Shown here piece by piece: positions 17,170-26,961 of a stretch of 64,000 nucleotides of DNA. The notes beneath the pieces are model-generated. The model was not told the origin of the DNA, searched no databases, and saw only the letters and a program-made list of their open reading frames with translations. The position numbers and the translations under genes are program-made. The stretch is from Bryobacteraceae bacterium (GTDB taxonomy: Bacteria; Acidobacteriota; Terriglobia; Bryobacterales; Bryobacteraceae): positions 1-64,000 of the forward strand of contig JAICJH010000003.1 of the NCBI GenBank assembly GCA_025928545.1. Reading direction: 5' to 3'. Position 1 is the first letter of the stretch; each line of letters opens with the position of its first letter.

Positions 17170-18516
17170 CTAGACGCGGCTAAAGATGGAGTTGCTGAGC
17201 GTTCCGGTGCTGTCGGAGAAGGATTCTTCTTCAATCCCCATGGAGCGCATGATGCTGAGGTAGACGTTCGACATCCGCATCTCATCCTGGCTCTTCCAGT
17301 ACTGACCGTGCTTCAGGCCCATATTGGCGCCGCCTGCGATGAGGGTGGGCAGGTTGTGCGAGTTATGGGTGGTGCTGGCTCCGCTGCCGAACATGACGAT
17401 GGTGTTGTCGAGGACGCTGCCGTTGCGATCCTTATACTCGTTCATCCTGCCGAGGAAGTGCGCGATCTGTTCGCTCAGGAAGAGGTCGTATTTGGCGAAG
17501 TCGAGCTGGCCGTCTTTATCGGTGGCGTGCGAAAGATTGTGATGTGTCTTTGAGAGGCCGAGCTTGAGCGGGAAGGTGTCGCCGATGCCCATGCCATCTT
17601 CGCGATTCAGCATGAAGGTAATGGTGCGGCTGATATCGGCATCGAAGGCGAGCGCGATCAGGTCCATCATGTTGCGGTAATACTCGCCGGGTTGATCGCC
17701 TTCGGGCGTCGCGTCGAGATTCAGGTGCGAGTAATCCTGCTTCTTCAATGGAACGTTGATCCAGCGTTCGGAGGCGATCAGCTGAGTTTCCACTTCGTTG
17801 AGCGAAGTCAGGTACTGATCCATGCGGGCCTTGTCGCTTTTGCCCAGTTGCTGGTCGAGCGCGCGGGCATTCGCGGCTACGGCATCCACCAGCTTCACGC
17901 GGCGTTCGATGTTGCCGTGTTCATCGCCGGAGGCTTTGCTGTCGCCCCGAAACAGGCGGTCGAAGATGCGGCGAGGATTGCTTTCCGCCGGAATGGGCCG
18001 TCCATCGAGGCCGTAAGAGATGGTGCCCGTGCGCGAGAGGTAGCCCGTGCCGGCGTCGATCGAGAGGACGACAGAAGGGCGACGCGTGAACTGCTTCGTA
18101 TGTTCGGCGATCACCTGATCCAGGCCGACGGTGTTGTAAGTGCCGGGCTTCGGATTGTAGAGAGGAGCTCCGGTGAGCCACATGTCCGAGCAGGTGTGCG
18201 GATCGGACTTGGGGCCGCTGGGGTGATACAGGTTGCCCATGAAGCTGAGCTGTTTGCGGAACGGCGTCAGGGGTTCGGTCGACTTGCCGAAGACGAACTC
18301 GCCGTCTTTTTCGGCGCTGGGGAACCAACTCCACTCGGGCAGGGCATGCTCCGCTTTCGGCAGTGACATGCCATTGGCGGTGTAGATGGCGCAGAAGCGC
18401 TTCGGAATCTCAGCGGTGATTTCGGCACCCATGGCGTCGAGCACGGGGAGAGCCAGCATGGCTCCGCCGACCCCTTTCAGGAAGGCTCGACGATCAAGTT
18501 TCAAGGAGGTTGGCAT
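17170..18516 (-). CDS. DUF1552 family protein, Tat-exported
   Basis: A 448-residue protein opening '[23 protein letters not shown]', a twin-arginine signal. The body has 'YTANGMSLP', '[11 protein letters not shown]', '[14 protein letters not shown]'-like text and a C-terminal '[27 protein letters not shown]' block, typical of DUF1552. The family is always seen beside DUF1592 proteins in planctomycetes and acidobacteria and has no proven biochemical role. It lies 38 nt after the DUF1592 gene. The second copy in this window (51513) also has 448 residues. Confidence 0.92.
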   Translation of the reverse strand: MPTSLKLDRRAFLKGVGGAMLALPVLDAMGAEITAEIPKRFCAIYTANGMSLPKAEHALPEWSWFPSAEKDGEFVFGKSTEPLTPFRKQLSFMGNLYHPSGPKSDPHTCSDMWLTGAPLYNPKPGTYNTVGLDQVIAEHTKQFTRRPSVVLSIDAGTGYLSRTGTISYGLDGRPIPAESNPRRIFDRLFRGDSKASGDEHGNIERRVKLVDAVAANARALDQQLGKSDKARMDQYLTSLNEVETQLIASERWINVPLKKQDYSHLNLDATPEGDQPGEYYRNMMDLIALAFDADISRTITFMLNREDGMGIGDTFPLKLGLSKTHHNLSHATDKDGQLDFAKYDLFLSEQIAHFLGRMNEYKDRNGSVLDNTIVMFGSGASTTHNSHNLPTLIAGGANMGLKHGQYWKSQDEMRMSNVYLSIMRSMGIEEESFSDSTGTLSNSIFSRV

Positions 18517-18554
18517 AGGGCGTCTCGGACCGGCTTCTCTCGTCTGACATTTTA

Positions 18555-21500
18555 CTACTTTTCGAGGAACATTTTACTGCCGGCCACATACCGGATGAGG
18601 TCTTTCATGCGGTAGCCATCGGCTTTCAGTTTCGTTTGCTCCTGCCGCATGACGTCAAGTTCGTTGTAAGTCAGAGTGCGGCCGGTCCCGTACGTTGCCA
18701 GGTGTTTGAGCACGCTGTAGGCTACCTGATCGATGCGATCTTCGCCGAGATAGCGCTTCAGATCGTTGGCGCCGGAGACTTCCGTCTTATCCGGCAGCGT
18801 GGAGCGTGCGTCGGCCGGGTGCACCTTCAGGCGTCCACCGGCATCGAATTCTTCCATGGCGATGCCCCAGGGGTCGATTTTCGCGTGGCACTGCCGGCAG
18901 CCTGGCTGGTTGCGATGCTGTTCGATGCGCTCGCGCAGCGTGTGCGCCTTGTCTTCCTTCAGGGCCGGTACGTTAGGCGGGGGATCGGCCGGCGGCTCGG
19001 CGATAATCTTGCGGGCCAGCCATGCGCCGCGCTTCACCGGGTTCGATTCGCGGCCGTCGGACAGGCCCGCCATGATGGCCGCCTCGGTCAGAACGCCGCC
19101 TAACTCCGGGCGGCTATGAGTGAGCGCAACAAAGTTGTCGCCGCTTTCGACTTTATCTCCCAGGCCGTAGTAGCCCGCCACAGTTTCGTTAGCGAGGATA
19201 AAATCCGAACTGATCAGATTCCTGACGGGCAGATTGTGGCGCATCAGGTACTCGACAAATTCGATCGGTTCCTGACGGAGCTGGACGCGGGTATCGTGGG
19301 TCAGCAGCGGAAAGAGTTTGCGATCCGGCTCAAGCACCGTGAACTTGTCCAGGTTCAGCCATTGGGCGGTGAACTCGTTGACGAAGCGGGAGAATTTCAC
19401 GTCGTCCGTCATCCGCGTGATTTCGGCATCCAGCTGTTTGTGCAACTGGCCGCGGGCGGCGAGATTCAGAGCTGTCCGATCGGGCGGGCCGTTCCAGAGG
19501 AAATAGGAAAGCTTCGAAGCGAGCTCGTATTCGTCGAGCGGTTCGGGGCCCGGGGTCTTGCTGTTCTCGGTGAGGAAGAGGAATTGGGGTGAGGTCAGGA
19601 CGACTTCCAGTGAATCTTTTACGCTGTCCTCAAAACCACGGCCGGATGCGGACGCACGGCGGTAAACGGCCATCAGCGAATCGACTTCGGGATTCGTTGC
19701 GGGACGGCGGTAGGCACGGGTGGCGAAGGAGCGAATGATGTCCTGCGCGTAAGCGGCGGGATCGTTTTTATGTGAGGAATCGACGAAGATGTTTTTGTAT
19801 TGGGGAGCGGGCCACTGGTCGTAATAGGGGCCTTCGAATTCGACCGATTTCACGAGGAGGCGCGGCATGTCGCGGCCGTCGGTGTATTCGCTGTGGACGG
19901 CGATCTCGCGAACTCCGGCGAGATAGTTGACGTTATCCTTCTCGACTTCCGGATTGGGGAAGTTCTTCATCGTTCCCTCAAAGACGTAGCGCACAAGCTG
20001 GGTGCCGGCGACGGGCTGCGGAGAACCAACGGGAGCGAATGTGCTGCCGCAATCGCGGCGGAAACCGAGTTTCACGCCAAGTAGCGGTGATCGCTTTTCG
20101 AATGCGAGGAAGCGGCGGGTCGTTTCATCCGCGGCGGGCAGGGGAGTGAAAACGATTCGGTCGAGATCCTGCATGGCGCTGGTTTGCGCGTTGAGGTTGA
20201 GCGGACCCGCTTCGAGCCTGACAGCCAGGAACGCTGGTTGCTGCGAACCGGTGAATTGCCGGTTGCCCAGATTGAGGGTGATTTCCGGAGTCTGCTGACG
20301 GCGTGGAGTTGCGGGCGGCGCTCCTCCTCCACGTCCCGCGGGTGGGGGCGGAGGGTCGGTCATGAACTGTCTGCCCGGCTGGACCAGGGCCTGAATCTCG
20401 GCTGGTTCTAGTGCCCGTTTGTAGAGGCGAAGCTCATGCAGTTTCCCACGGAACTGTTTACCCTGCGGAGTACGGCCGAATTCCAGATCGGCTTTCGGAT
20501 TGTCGAGAATTGCGGAAGCGATATCGCCTTTACCTGCGAGCGCGCCGTTGACATAGACGCGCGTTTGGTTGATTCCTCCGTGCTTCACGACGATTGCGAC
20601 ATGCTGCCAGGCATTGGCGCGCAACGCTCCGACCGGCGTGGCCGCAACTGCGCCATTTGATCTCGTATCCGCGCCGGCTGTCTGGATATGAACGAGACCA
20701 CGGCCATCCATTTCGAGATACCAGCCGTGCGAAAAAGGCGAGTATTGGGTGGATTCGGTGCCGGGGTTTTGCGTTTGCGGGGCGAGAGAGAGGAGACCGC
20801 CATCGCGGAGGAGATCGGGCCGAACCCATAGTGAAACGGTGAAGTCGCCGGAGCCGAGGTTCAGGTTAGCGGCACGCGGAATCGTGAGGTAGTCTCCGTC
20901 CTTATTGAACGAGACGACCTTGCCGAACGGAGAATCCTCATACTGCGCTTTGCCCTGGAGAGTGCCGGGATTCGGGCCGGTCCCATCCAAAGGCCAGACG
21001 CCGGACAAATTTTCGGTGAGGCGGGTGGCGTCTGGGCTCGGCAATGCGGGCGGGGCCGAGGACGGGTAAACATCCACCTGATACACGCCGGCTTTCGGAA
21101 TCGCGATTGTCTGGGGTGCGGCGGGATTGTGGATCGTCACGGCATCCGCAAGTCCGGCGGGCTGGGTTTTCGCGTCGGCGTCGAGCAGCAGGCCATCGTC
21201 ATATTTCGCCGCCATGACGGTGATGCGGAAAGGCCCCTCATCGGGAAGTTCGCGGGTAGAGATTTTGAAATTCGCTTTGGGCCCGTAGGTGCCGTCGGTG
21301 CCGAACATTTCATCATTGGGAATGGCGGGGCGGAGGAGGAGTCCTTCGGGCACAAGTCCGATCGCCTTACCTTTCGGATAGCCGCCGCTGCCCCGCATAT
21401 CGGCAAAGACGTTGTGATAAATGCTGTCGAACTCGCGCCAGCCGCGGACGGTATCGTTCCCCTGGTAGCCTTCGATGTAGCGGTATTTCGTCCGCATGAT

Positions 21501-22289
21501 GTGCCGGTCGAACGCGAAAGGCTTCACCGGAACCGGCTCGGTGATCATGAAATCTTTGTTGTCCAGCAAGTCGCTGCCGGCGCCGAGAACGAGCTGGCCT
21601 GGGAAGGGTTCGGGGTTGACCGACCTGCCGAAGTCCATGCGGAAATCCTGAATCGAGGGCTTCTTCTTCGGATCGATGATGGAGCGGGTGAGCGCCTGAT
21701 CGGCGATTTCCAGATAGGATTCGAGGAGTTGGGTGGAGAGGTTCAGGGTTTCCTGATTGTTGACGAAGCCGTCGCGGGAAATGGCATCGGGCGGAATGCC
21801 GTTGGTGAGGTCGTCATCGAGCAGCAGCAGTTCTTTCAGGGTGTTGCGATATTGCGCCACGGTGAGGCGGCGGATCAGGCCGTTTTTCGGGGCGACGCGG
21901 AGGCGGGCTGCTTCGATATTCTGCGTGATCCAATCGACCATCTGTTTGCGTTGCTCGGGAGTGGGCTGGGGCATGCCGGCGGGGGGCATGGTGCCATCGC
22001 CTACTTTCACGCGAATGGCCTCCCAGGGACGAATCTGACGGTCTTCAAAGGAGGCGTCGAGCTGGTCGACACGAATGCCGGCGGTGGCGGTATCGGTGCT
22101 GTGGCAGAGGAGGCAGTTGTCTGCAAAGAAGGGTTTGACGAGCTTTTCGAAGGCCTGTTCGTTGGGACTCGGGACGGGTGGCGCGGCTTGGGCAACCCAG
22201 GAGAGGGCTATCCAGATGGTTGCCGACGCCATGAGGAAGATCAGGGCGAAAACACTTCTGGGGCGGGAGCGGAAGTTCTGTAGAGTCAT
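18555..22289 (-). CDS. DUF1592-type surface cytochrome with LamG insertion
   Basis: A 1244-residue exported protein. After an N-terminal signal come a heme motif CLLCH near residue 60, the DUF1587 region ('[17 protein letters not shown]'), a LamG/concanavalin-like insert at about 430-640 ('[24 protein letters not shown]'), DUF1595 ('[15 protein letters not shown]'), DUF1592 ('[10 protein letters not shown]'), DUF1588 with a second heme motif CRQCH ('[13 protein letters not shown]') and DUF1585 at the end. Two CxxCH sites imply a di-heme protein. The family is linked by context to large surface complexes; substrate unknown. ATG 22289 is preferred to a TTG six codons upstream. First gene of an operon with DUF1552 and a propeller. 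Confidence 0.93.
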   Translation of the reverse strand: MTLQNFRSRPRSVFALIFLMASATIWIALSWVAQAAPPVPSPNEQAFEKLVKPFFADNCLLCHSTDTATAGIRVDQLDASFEDRQIRPWEAIRVKVGDGTMPPAGMPQPTPEQRKQMVDWITQNIEAARLRVAPKNGLIRRLTVAQYRNTLKELLLLDDDLTNGIPPDAISRDGFVNNQETLNLSTQLLESYLEIADQALTRSIIDPKKKPSIQDFRMDFGRSVNPEPFPGQLVLGAGSDLLDNKDFMITEPVPVKPFAFDRHIMRTKYRYIEGYQGNDTVRGWREFDSIYHNVFADMRGSGGYPKGKAIGLVPEGLLLRPAIPNDEMFGTDGTYGPKANFKISTRELPDEGPFRITVMAAKYDDGLLLDADAKTQPAGLADAVTIHNPAAPQTIAIPKAGVYQVDVYPSSAPPALPSPDATRLTENLSGVWPLDGTGPNPGTLQGKAQYEDSPFGKVVSFNKDGDYLTIPRAANLNLGSGDFTVSLWVRPDLLRDGGLLSLAPQTQNPGTESTQYSPFSHGWYLEMDGRGLVHIQTAGADTRSNGAVAATPVGALRANAWQHVAIVVKHGGINQTRVYVNGALAGKGDIASAILDNPKADLEFGRTPQGKQFRGKLHELRLYKRALEPAEIQALVQPGRQFMTDPPPPPAGRGGGAPPATPRRQQTPEITLNLGNRQFTGSQQPAFLAVRLEAGPLNLNAQTSAMQDLDRIVFTPLPAADETTRRFLAFEKRSPLLGVKLGFRRDCGSTFAPVGSPQPVAGTQLVRYVFEGTMKNFPNPEVEKDNVNYLAGVREIAVHSEYTDGRDMPRLLVKSVEFEGPYYDQWPAPQYKNIFVDSSHKNDPAAYAQDIIRSFATRAYRRPATNPEVDSLMAVYRRASASGRGFEDSVKDSLEVVLTSPQFLFLTENSKTPGPEPLDEYELASKLSYFLWNGPPDRTALNLAARGQLHKQLDAEITRMTDDVKFSRFVNEFTAQWLNLDKFTVLEPDRKLFPLLTHDTRVQLRQEPIEFVEYLMRHNLPVRNLISSDFILANETVAGYYGLGDKVESGDNFVALTHSRPELGGVLTEAAIMAGLSDGRESNPVKRGAWLARKIIAEPPADPPPNVPALKEDKAHTLRERIEQHRNQPGCRQCHAKIDPWGIAMEEFDAGGRLKVHPADARSTLPDKTEVSGANDLKRYLGEDRIDQVAYSVLKHLATYGTGRTLTYNELDVMRQEQTKLKADGYRMKDLIRYVAGSKMFLEK

Positions 22290-22400
22290 ATATCCCGCCG
22301 GGTGCAACGGTCAGGGTGCGATGCGCCGCGGAGGGCGATTCGACGACTAACATATCACAGAGATGGGGCGATTGGACTGGAGGGGGGAAGCGTTATGGCC

Positions 22401-22450
22401 GCCGATTCACGCCGATTCCCGCCGATGAAAACAGATGAAAAAGGATGGTG
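22401..22450. repeat. Exact 10-bp periodic repeat, five units
   Basis: GAT recurs at 22404, 22414, 22424, 22434 and 22444, exactly ten bases apart. The first three units read GCCGATTCAC, GCCGATTCCC, GCCGATGAAA; the last two have drifted. It sits in the 185-bp gap between the DUF1592 gene start and the stop of the LysM-like gene. Function unknown; a helical-phase protein site or a relic of a dispersed repeat are both possible. Confidence 0.65.
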
Positions 22451-22474
22451 TCAGGTTGTTAGGCTGGTAAGGTA

Positions 22475-23416
22475 CTACTTGGCGCAATATTGCGCTGTTG
22501 TCAGCACTTGGCGTATTTCGATGGCCGCGTCCTTGCGGATCACGAACTCGCTTTCTCCGTAGCGCTGAAATTGCGAGGATTTGCCTGGAGCCCAGTCGAA
22601 TGTATATCCCAGCGCGGTCCATGGGAACTCACCGATCAGCGATTGTCCGTACGACGAGTAGTATTGCTGGTAGAGCCATTGCCGATGCTCCGTGGACGCT
22701 TTCGCCGGGGGGCCTAATGGGCAGTTTGCGCGATCGGACGCCGGGTCGACGCAGGGCCGAAAAATTGTGGCGGGACCTGGCTGGCTGAGCGTGATTTGCA
22801 CAAAATGCGTCTTGCTGCTGGCGGGAGAAAGGCCGAGGTGCTGCTCCAGGCGCTGCGTCAGTTTCGCCTCGTCGTCCTTGCCGCCGTGCTGGAAGGCGCG
22901 GCAGAACGATTGCAAATGAGGCTCGATCGTCACCCACGTGTCTGAAGGGGCCGTGGCCACCCATGCGCCGGAGGCAAGTTTGAGGCGATCGGCCTGATCT
23001 GTTCTTACCCAGGCTACGAGGTTGACTGGTTGATCCGCGGGTATGGTCAGGAGATTGGCGTCCATGACCGATGAACGCGGCAAACGGGCCAGACTCACCG
23101 CGCGGTCATAAGATGTCCAGCTACGCTTCAACTGACGGGCCTCAGCTTTGGATGGAACGCACACGCGTACGATGCCGGTCAGATCGTCCGGATTTGCAAT
23201 ATACCGGAATCCCTCGGCGGTTCGTTCGTTGGTTGCAAGGGCAATCGCGATGGCGTATTCGGAGCTGCCCAGATAGTTTGCGGCCACAGTTTCGAGCGTT
23301 GCGCCGGGCTGAAGGTCCCGGGGCCCGGGGCAGTTGGAAGCCGCGTGCGCGGCAGTCGCGAACGCAAACAGAATTGTGAGCGTTCGTAAGCGTTTAATAA
23401 CTGCCAGCGCAGACAT
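22475..23416 (-). CDS. Exported protein with LysM-like N-terminal domain
   Basis: A 313-residue protein with a Sec signal ('LTILFAFATAAHA'). The first mature segment resembles a LysM domain: 'LQPGATLETVAANYLGSSEYAIAIALATN' then 'VRVCVPS', suggesting peptidoglycan binding, though this is a weak match. The remainder has six scattered cysteines, 'EFPWTALGYTFDWAPG' and a C-terminal 'EFVIRKDAAIEI'. I do not recognise the rest. A TACAAT hexamer six bases before the ATG suggests a leaderless mRNA. The gene ends just before the 10-bp periodic repeat. Confidence 0.75.
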   Translation of the reverse strand: MSALAVIKRLRTLTILFAFATAAHAASNCPGPRDLQPGATLETVAANYLGSSEYAIAIALATNERTAEGFRYIANPDDLTGIVRVCVPSKAEARQLKRSWTSYDRAVSLARLPRSSVMDANLLTIPADQPVNLVAWVRTDQADRLKLASGAWVATAPSDTWVTIEPHLQSFCRAFQHGGKDDEAKLTQRLEQHLGLSPASSKTHFVQITLSQPGPATIFRPCVDPASDRANCPLGPPAKASTEHRQWLYQQYYSSYGQSLIGEFPWTALGYTFDWAPGKSSQFQRYGESEFVIRKDAAIEIRQVLTTAQYCAK

Positions 23417-23422
23417 TTCGAT

Positions 23423-23428
23423 ATTGTA
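23423..23428 (-). promoter_or_regulatory. -10 element placed for a leaderless mRNA
   Basis: TACAAT on the minus strand ends six nucleotides before the ATG at 23416; no Shine-Dalgarno is visible. The spacing is the same as at 8505, 32625, 32663, 34566 and 59855. Confidence 0.5.
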
Positions 23429-23458
23429 GCGGCCGCCTGGCTGGAACGCGCCTCCGCG

Positions 23459-25501
23459 TCAGGGCACGGTCCAGGAACCTTCCAGCTGATATCCGGTGTC
23501 CAGGCCCTGCTTGTTCGCGGTTCGCACGAAGCTGCTCTTCGGGCCCGCGAAGCCGGGAGAAAAAGTGATGTTGGCGCTGAATCCAAATACCGCTGTGGTA
23601 GACACATTGGTGACGCCGGACACTGCACACTGGCTGTTTTGCACCGTCGGAGTTACGGCGTCGGTATGCGTCCAGACCGTCGCATCGTCGCTGGCCAGCC
23701 AGAGACTGCTGCCGTCATAGTACATCCAGCAGGCGTTTCTGCCATCCACCGTGGAATTGACCAAAAGGTTCACGCCCGTGAGGTTCGAGGGGCCGAGCGT
23801 ATCGAACCCGGTCACATAAAACTGTTGCTGAAATCCCGAGCCCTCCAGCGGAAAATTGAGAATCGCCAACGGCCTTCCCGATCCGCCGGCGGCTTGAACC
23901 GTCAGCAGGACCTGCGCGGTGTGACTGAGTGTTCCGCTTGTTCCGGTCACGGTGAGTGTGTACGTGCCCGCGGGGGTTGCACTGGTGGTGTTTACGGAGA
24001 AGTGACTGGGAATCTGACCGGGCGTCATGGAAGCGGCGGGGGTCAACGTGGAGTTGGCGGGCAGGCCGGTGATGCTGAAGTCGACGGCGCCGGTGAAACC
24101 GTTCACCGCGGTGAGACCCAAACCATATGTGGTGGTCCCGGCGCCCGAAACGGTTTGGGGCCCAGGCAGGATGCTCACGCGAAAGTCGGGCGTGGTGGAT
24201 GCGCCCGACACGGTCCAACTGCCATTCTGCTGGTAGCCGGAGTCCGCTCCCGATTTGTCGGTTGCCGACGAGTAGATGTTTCTGACACCGCTGAAGAGAG
24301 GAGAGAACTGGAGCGGCAGTGCGAGCGTCAGAGTATTGCCACTGCCGGTGACCGTGACAGGGCCACCCGACAGAGCGCACTGACTATTGCTCAACAGACC
24401 GGAATTCGCGGAAGCGGCGGATACGCTGGTCGAATTCCAGATGTTGGCGTCGTCGCTCGCCAGGAATAGCGTGCCGCTGCCATCCGAGTTTTGAGAATCC
24501 GGCTGGTAATAGAACCAGCAGGCGTTTTTGCCGTCGATGGTGGAATTCATCAGAAAATGGAGGCCGCCGATCGCCTGAAATCCCCGCGCGTTGGTAGCGG
24601 CGATGGTGAATGTCTGTGCGGCGCCACTGCCGGTAGCAGGGCTCACTGAAGCGGTCACTGCCGAAGGCGGGCTCACCAGCAGGTTGACCTTGAATCCGTT
24701 ATTTCTCGCAAAATAAAACCAGTCGGATATATCCACCGAGCCGAGAGGCGTCTCCGCGGTTGTCGATATGGTGATGGTGCCGGAAACCGAGCCGTTGGCC
24801 GGCAATGTGAGAACCGGGGGATTCTGGGTGGCGGAAATGCCCGGAGGCGGAGTATAGAAACCTCCGAAAGAAAACTGATTAGTCAGCGTTCCCGTGAGCC
24901 CGTTCAGCGACGTTACCGTAAATCCATATGTCGCGGAACCGCCCGGCGAAACGGTTTGCGACGGGGGGCTCGAAGTAACGGTGAAGTCCGGCACGGGACC
25001 GGACGTTTGAACGTTATACAAACCCATTTTGCTGTAGCCCGTATTCTCGCCAGACTGACTGGCGGCGCTTGCCCAGATACCCGCGCTCATATTGAGCGAC
25101 TGCCACGCAGTTCCGAACTGCACATTGACCGCAAAATTTGCGACGTTACCCGCATCGGACCAGGAGACGAACGTTACCGCGCATTGAGAGTTTTGCACAG
25201 GTGCAGGGCTGCCGACGCCGACGTAGCTCCACGTTGTCGCAGTATCATCGGCCAGATAAACGCTCTTGTGGAGATGGTCGTAGTAAATCCAGCAGGCTTT
25301 TGTGCCGTTGACCGAAGGACTGAAAAGCAGGTTCATCCCCGCGATGTCGGCCGTTCCTGCGGAATCGGATACCGCCAGCGTAAACGTTTGACCCGTGCCG
25401 GTACCGGAAGATGGCGTCACTGTGGAGACCTGGGGTACGGCGGCAGAAGCAGAGGTGTGAATTGCTCCGAGCAGGGCGAAGAAGAATATGAAATTGCGCA
25501 A
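23459..25501 (-). CDS. Secreted protein with three 'ACWxYY...NSQCA' modules and two Ig-like linkers
   Basis: A 680-residue exported protein. Modules of about 140 residues at roughly 22-165, 280-435 and 541-680 each contain a 'SGxGxxQTFT'-type start, 'NSTxDGxNACWxYY', 'LxLASDDAxxW', 'NSQCA' and 'GYQxxGSWTV'. The paired cysteines in each module probably form a disulfide. Modules alternate with two Ig/BACON-like domains ('PDFTVTSSPPSQTVSPGG' and 'PDFRVSILPGPQTVSGAG'). Similar modules occur in acidobacterial secreted proteins; function unknown, adhesion plausible. The TTG at 25501 is taken as the start: AGGA lies five bases upstream and a signal peptide follows at once ('IFFFALLGAIHTSASA'). Confidence 0.82.
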   Translation of the reverse strand: MRNFIFFFALLGAIHTSASAAVPQVSTVTPSSGTGTGQTFTLAVSDSAGTADIAGMNLLFSPSVNGTKACWIYYDHLHKSVYLADDTATTWSYVGVGSPAPVQNSQCAVTFVSWSDAGNVANFAVNVQFGTAWQSLNMSAGIWASAASQSGENTGYSKMGLYNVQTSGPVPDFTVTSSPPSQTVSPGGSATYGFTVTSLNGLTGTLTNQFSFGGFYTPPPGISATQNPPVLTLPANGSVSGTITISTTAETPLGSVDISDWFYFARNNGFKVNLLVSPPSAVTASVSPATGSGAAQTFTIAATNARGFQAIGGLHFLMNSTIDGKNACWFYYQPDSQNSDGSGTLFLASDDANIWNSTSVSAASANSGLLSNSQCALSGGPVTVTGSGNTLTLALPLQFSPLFSGVRNIYSSATDKSGADSGYQQNGSWTVSGASTTPDFRVSILPGPQTVSGAGTTTYGLGLTAVNGFTGAVDFSITGLPANSTLTPAASMTPGQIPSHFSVNTTSATPAGTYTLTVTGTSGTLSHTAQVLLTVQAAGGSGRPLAILNFPLEGSGFQQQFYVTGFDTLGPSNLTGVNLLVNSTVDGRNACWMYYDGSSLWLASDDATVWTHTDAVTPTVQNSQCAVSGVTNVSTTAVFGFSANITFSPGFAGPKSSFVRTANKQGLDTGYQLEGSWTVP

Positions 25502-25862
25502 AGATGTCCTTTTGATTTTTAAAGCTGTTTTGGGAAATGTGGAATTAGCGAAGAATATCGGCTCGACAATGTCCAGCGAAATCTCTTCTCTATTTCTCTT
25601 ATATCGGAGAGAGCGGCAGGGAAGCAAGGATCCACAAATCCTTACCCAACGATTCGTACGATTGCTCGCGCAGCGATAAGTAATTAAACACCCGAAGGCT
25701 GACCGACACCTATTCAAATCAAGACGGAGGAGTCGAGAGCCGGGGACCTGCGAAAGACGTTGCGAACCCCCCGACTGGCGGACTGTAATGAATGCCGCAT
25801 AGCAACGATGAAGTCATCATCAAAAAAGGCTCCATCTCCTTAGAAAATCTGTACACGACACG
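25502..25862. other. Intergenic region with no recognised gene
   Basis: This stretch lies between the module protein start and a paralogue fragment. It has pyrimidine-rich and AT-rich tracts near 25590-25620 and 25680-25690 that could hold the promoter of the minus-strand gene. No clear -10/-35 pair or hairpin with a U tract was found. Open frames crossing it on the minus strand are shadows of the adjacent coding sequences. Confidence 0.4.
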
Positions 25863-25976
25863 GTATCCGCCGCTATCACTATCGAAGGAGCGGTATCGAC
25901 GGACAACAGCCATACTCAACTGATGTTGACGGCGCCCGCCGGTTCGGTCCTGCTGGGTGAATTGACCAAGCAATAG
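25863..25976 (+). pseudogene. C-terminal fragment of a paralogue of the GTY-repeat protein
   Basis: One frame ending in TAG at 25974-25976 reads 'AAITIEGAVSTDNSHTQLML' followed by 'TAPAGSVLLGELTKQ'. This lines up with the end of the neighbouring protein ('GIIIEGQISADGTHILVMQ', 'TGPAGTAITGDMIKQ'), with the same spacing. There is no matching upstream domain and no start codon context, so it looks like the tail of a second, mostly lost copy. Confidence 0.6.
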
Positions 25977-25991
25977 GCGATGGAGAACAAG

Positions 25992-26861
25992 ATGATCAAA
26001 ACACCTGCAAATCTCATCGCCGCGATCTTCGTACTTACGGTTTGCGCAACTCTGCAAGCGAAAGACAGCGGCTGCACTGCAGCCGATTTCAGCGGCCCCT
26101 ATAGTCTGGCCATGGATGGGCAGAATCTGTCCACAGCTCCCGCACCAGGGGACTTCACACGGCTGGGCGCGATCCTGGCCGATGGGAAGGGCAACACCTC
26201 CGGCAGTTCGCAAGCGAGCTACAACGGCAACGAGGCGATCGAAAGTGCCACGGGAACCTATCAGGTCAGCGACAACTGTCATATAGTGTGGAAGACGGGC
26301 TCCGGCGGCACTGCTTACACGCTCGAAGGCGTGCTGGTGCTGGGAGGGCAGAAGGTGACCATGATGGTTACGGAGCCCGCCTACGCGGTGCAGTTGGCCG
26401 TGCTCGAAAAGCAACGAAGCGCCGTTTGCACGAATGCGGACCTGAGTGGTTCGTATGTTCTCACGATGAATGGCCATCTCGATTTCGCGGTGGTTCCGAC
26501 CGGCATTTACGCGCGCGTAGGTCAGCTGGCTTTTGACGGGAGCGGCGTGGCGAAAGTCAGCATGATTGCCATTTATGGCGGCGCGATTCTGTGGGAGGAA
26601 TACTCCGGAACGTATTCGGTGGATTCCGCGTGCCACCTGACATGGAAATCCGTTTTGCCCTGGCCGCTCAGCTTCGGCATCATAATTGAAGGTCAGATTT
26701 CGGCGGATGGAACACACATCCTGGTGATGCAGACGGGTCCGGCCGGCACGGCGATCACGGGCGACATGATCAAACAATCGTCCACTGCTCCGGTGTCGAA
26801 GTCCAATCCAGCCGCGGCGGAACGCCGCGAGGTGGGTCTTCGCCGTGCTTTATCGGACTGA
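25992..26861 (+). CDS. Secreted two-repeat protein ('CTxADxSGxYxLxMxG' repeats)
   Basis: A 289-residue exported protein with two repeats of about 120 residues. Each begins with Cys-Thr-x-Ala-Asp-x-Ser-Gly-x-Tyr ('CTAADFSGPYSLAMDG' and 'CTNADLSGSYVLTMNG') and later has 'SGTYSVDSACHLTWKS'-type text with a second cysteine. This 'GTY' repeat is seen in secreted acidobacterial proteins; function unknown. ATG 25992 is preferred over 25980 because GGAG sits six bases before it and the signal peptide ('LIAAIFVLTVCATLQA') then starts near the N terminus. The long antisense frame across the same bases is rejected. Confidence 0.72.
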   Translation: MIKTPANLIAAIFVLTVCATLQAKDSGCTAADFSGPYSLAMDGQNLSTAPAPGDFTRLGAILADGKGNTSGSSQASYNGNEAIESATGTYQVSDNCHIVWKTGSGGTAYTLEGVLVLGGQKVTMMVTEPAYAVQLAVLEKQRSAVCTNADLSGSYVLTMNGHLDFAVVPTGIYARVGQLAFDGSGVAKVSMIAIYGGAILWEEYSGTYSVDSACHLTWKSVLPWPLSFGIIIEGQISADGTHILVMQTGPAGTAITGDMIKQSSTAPVSKSNPAAAERREVGLRRALSD

Positions 26862-26911
26862 GGACGGCCGCCACGCCGACGGACCTCGATCAGTAGAAAA
26901 CAGCAAACTCC

Positions 26912-26941
26912 TTTTCAGTCGACATTGCTCCCCTATATAAT
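26912..26941 (+). promoter_or_regulatory. Promoter for the cytochrome c / PQQ dehydrogenase operon
   Basis: A perfect TATAAT at 26936-26941 is preceded by TTTTCA at 26912-26917 with an 18-bp spacer. The leader is about 14 nt and carries a GGGGTAGGG-type ribosome binding site before the ATG at 26962. Confidence 0.6.
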
Positions 26942-26961
26942 GATTCACCGGGGTAGGGCAT

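Noticed and set aside
22401..22450. CRISPR-like repeat
   Set aside because: Ten-base period with no spacers and no cas genes; not a CRISPR array.
25719..26777. Minus-strand open frame of about 352 codons across the GTY-repeat gene
   Set aside because: The opposite strand has a signal peptide and two clear repeats, and the minus frame is rich in His/Arg with no recognisable protein pattern.
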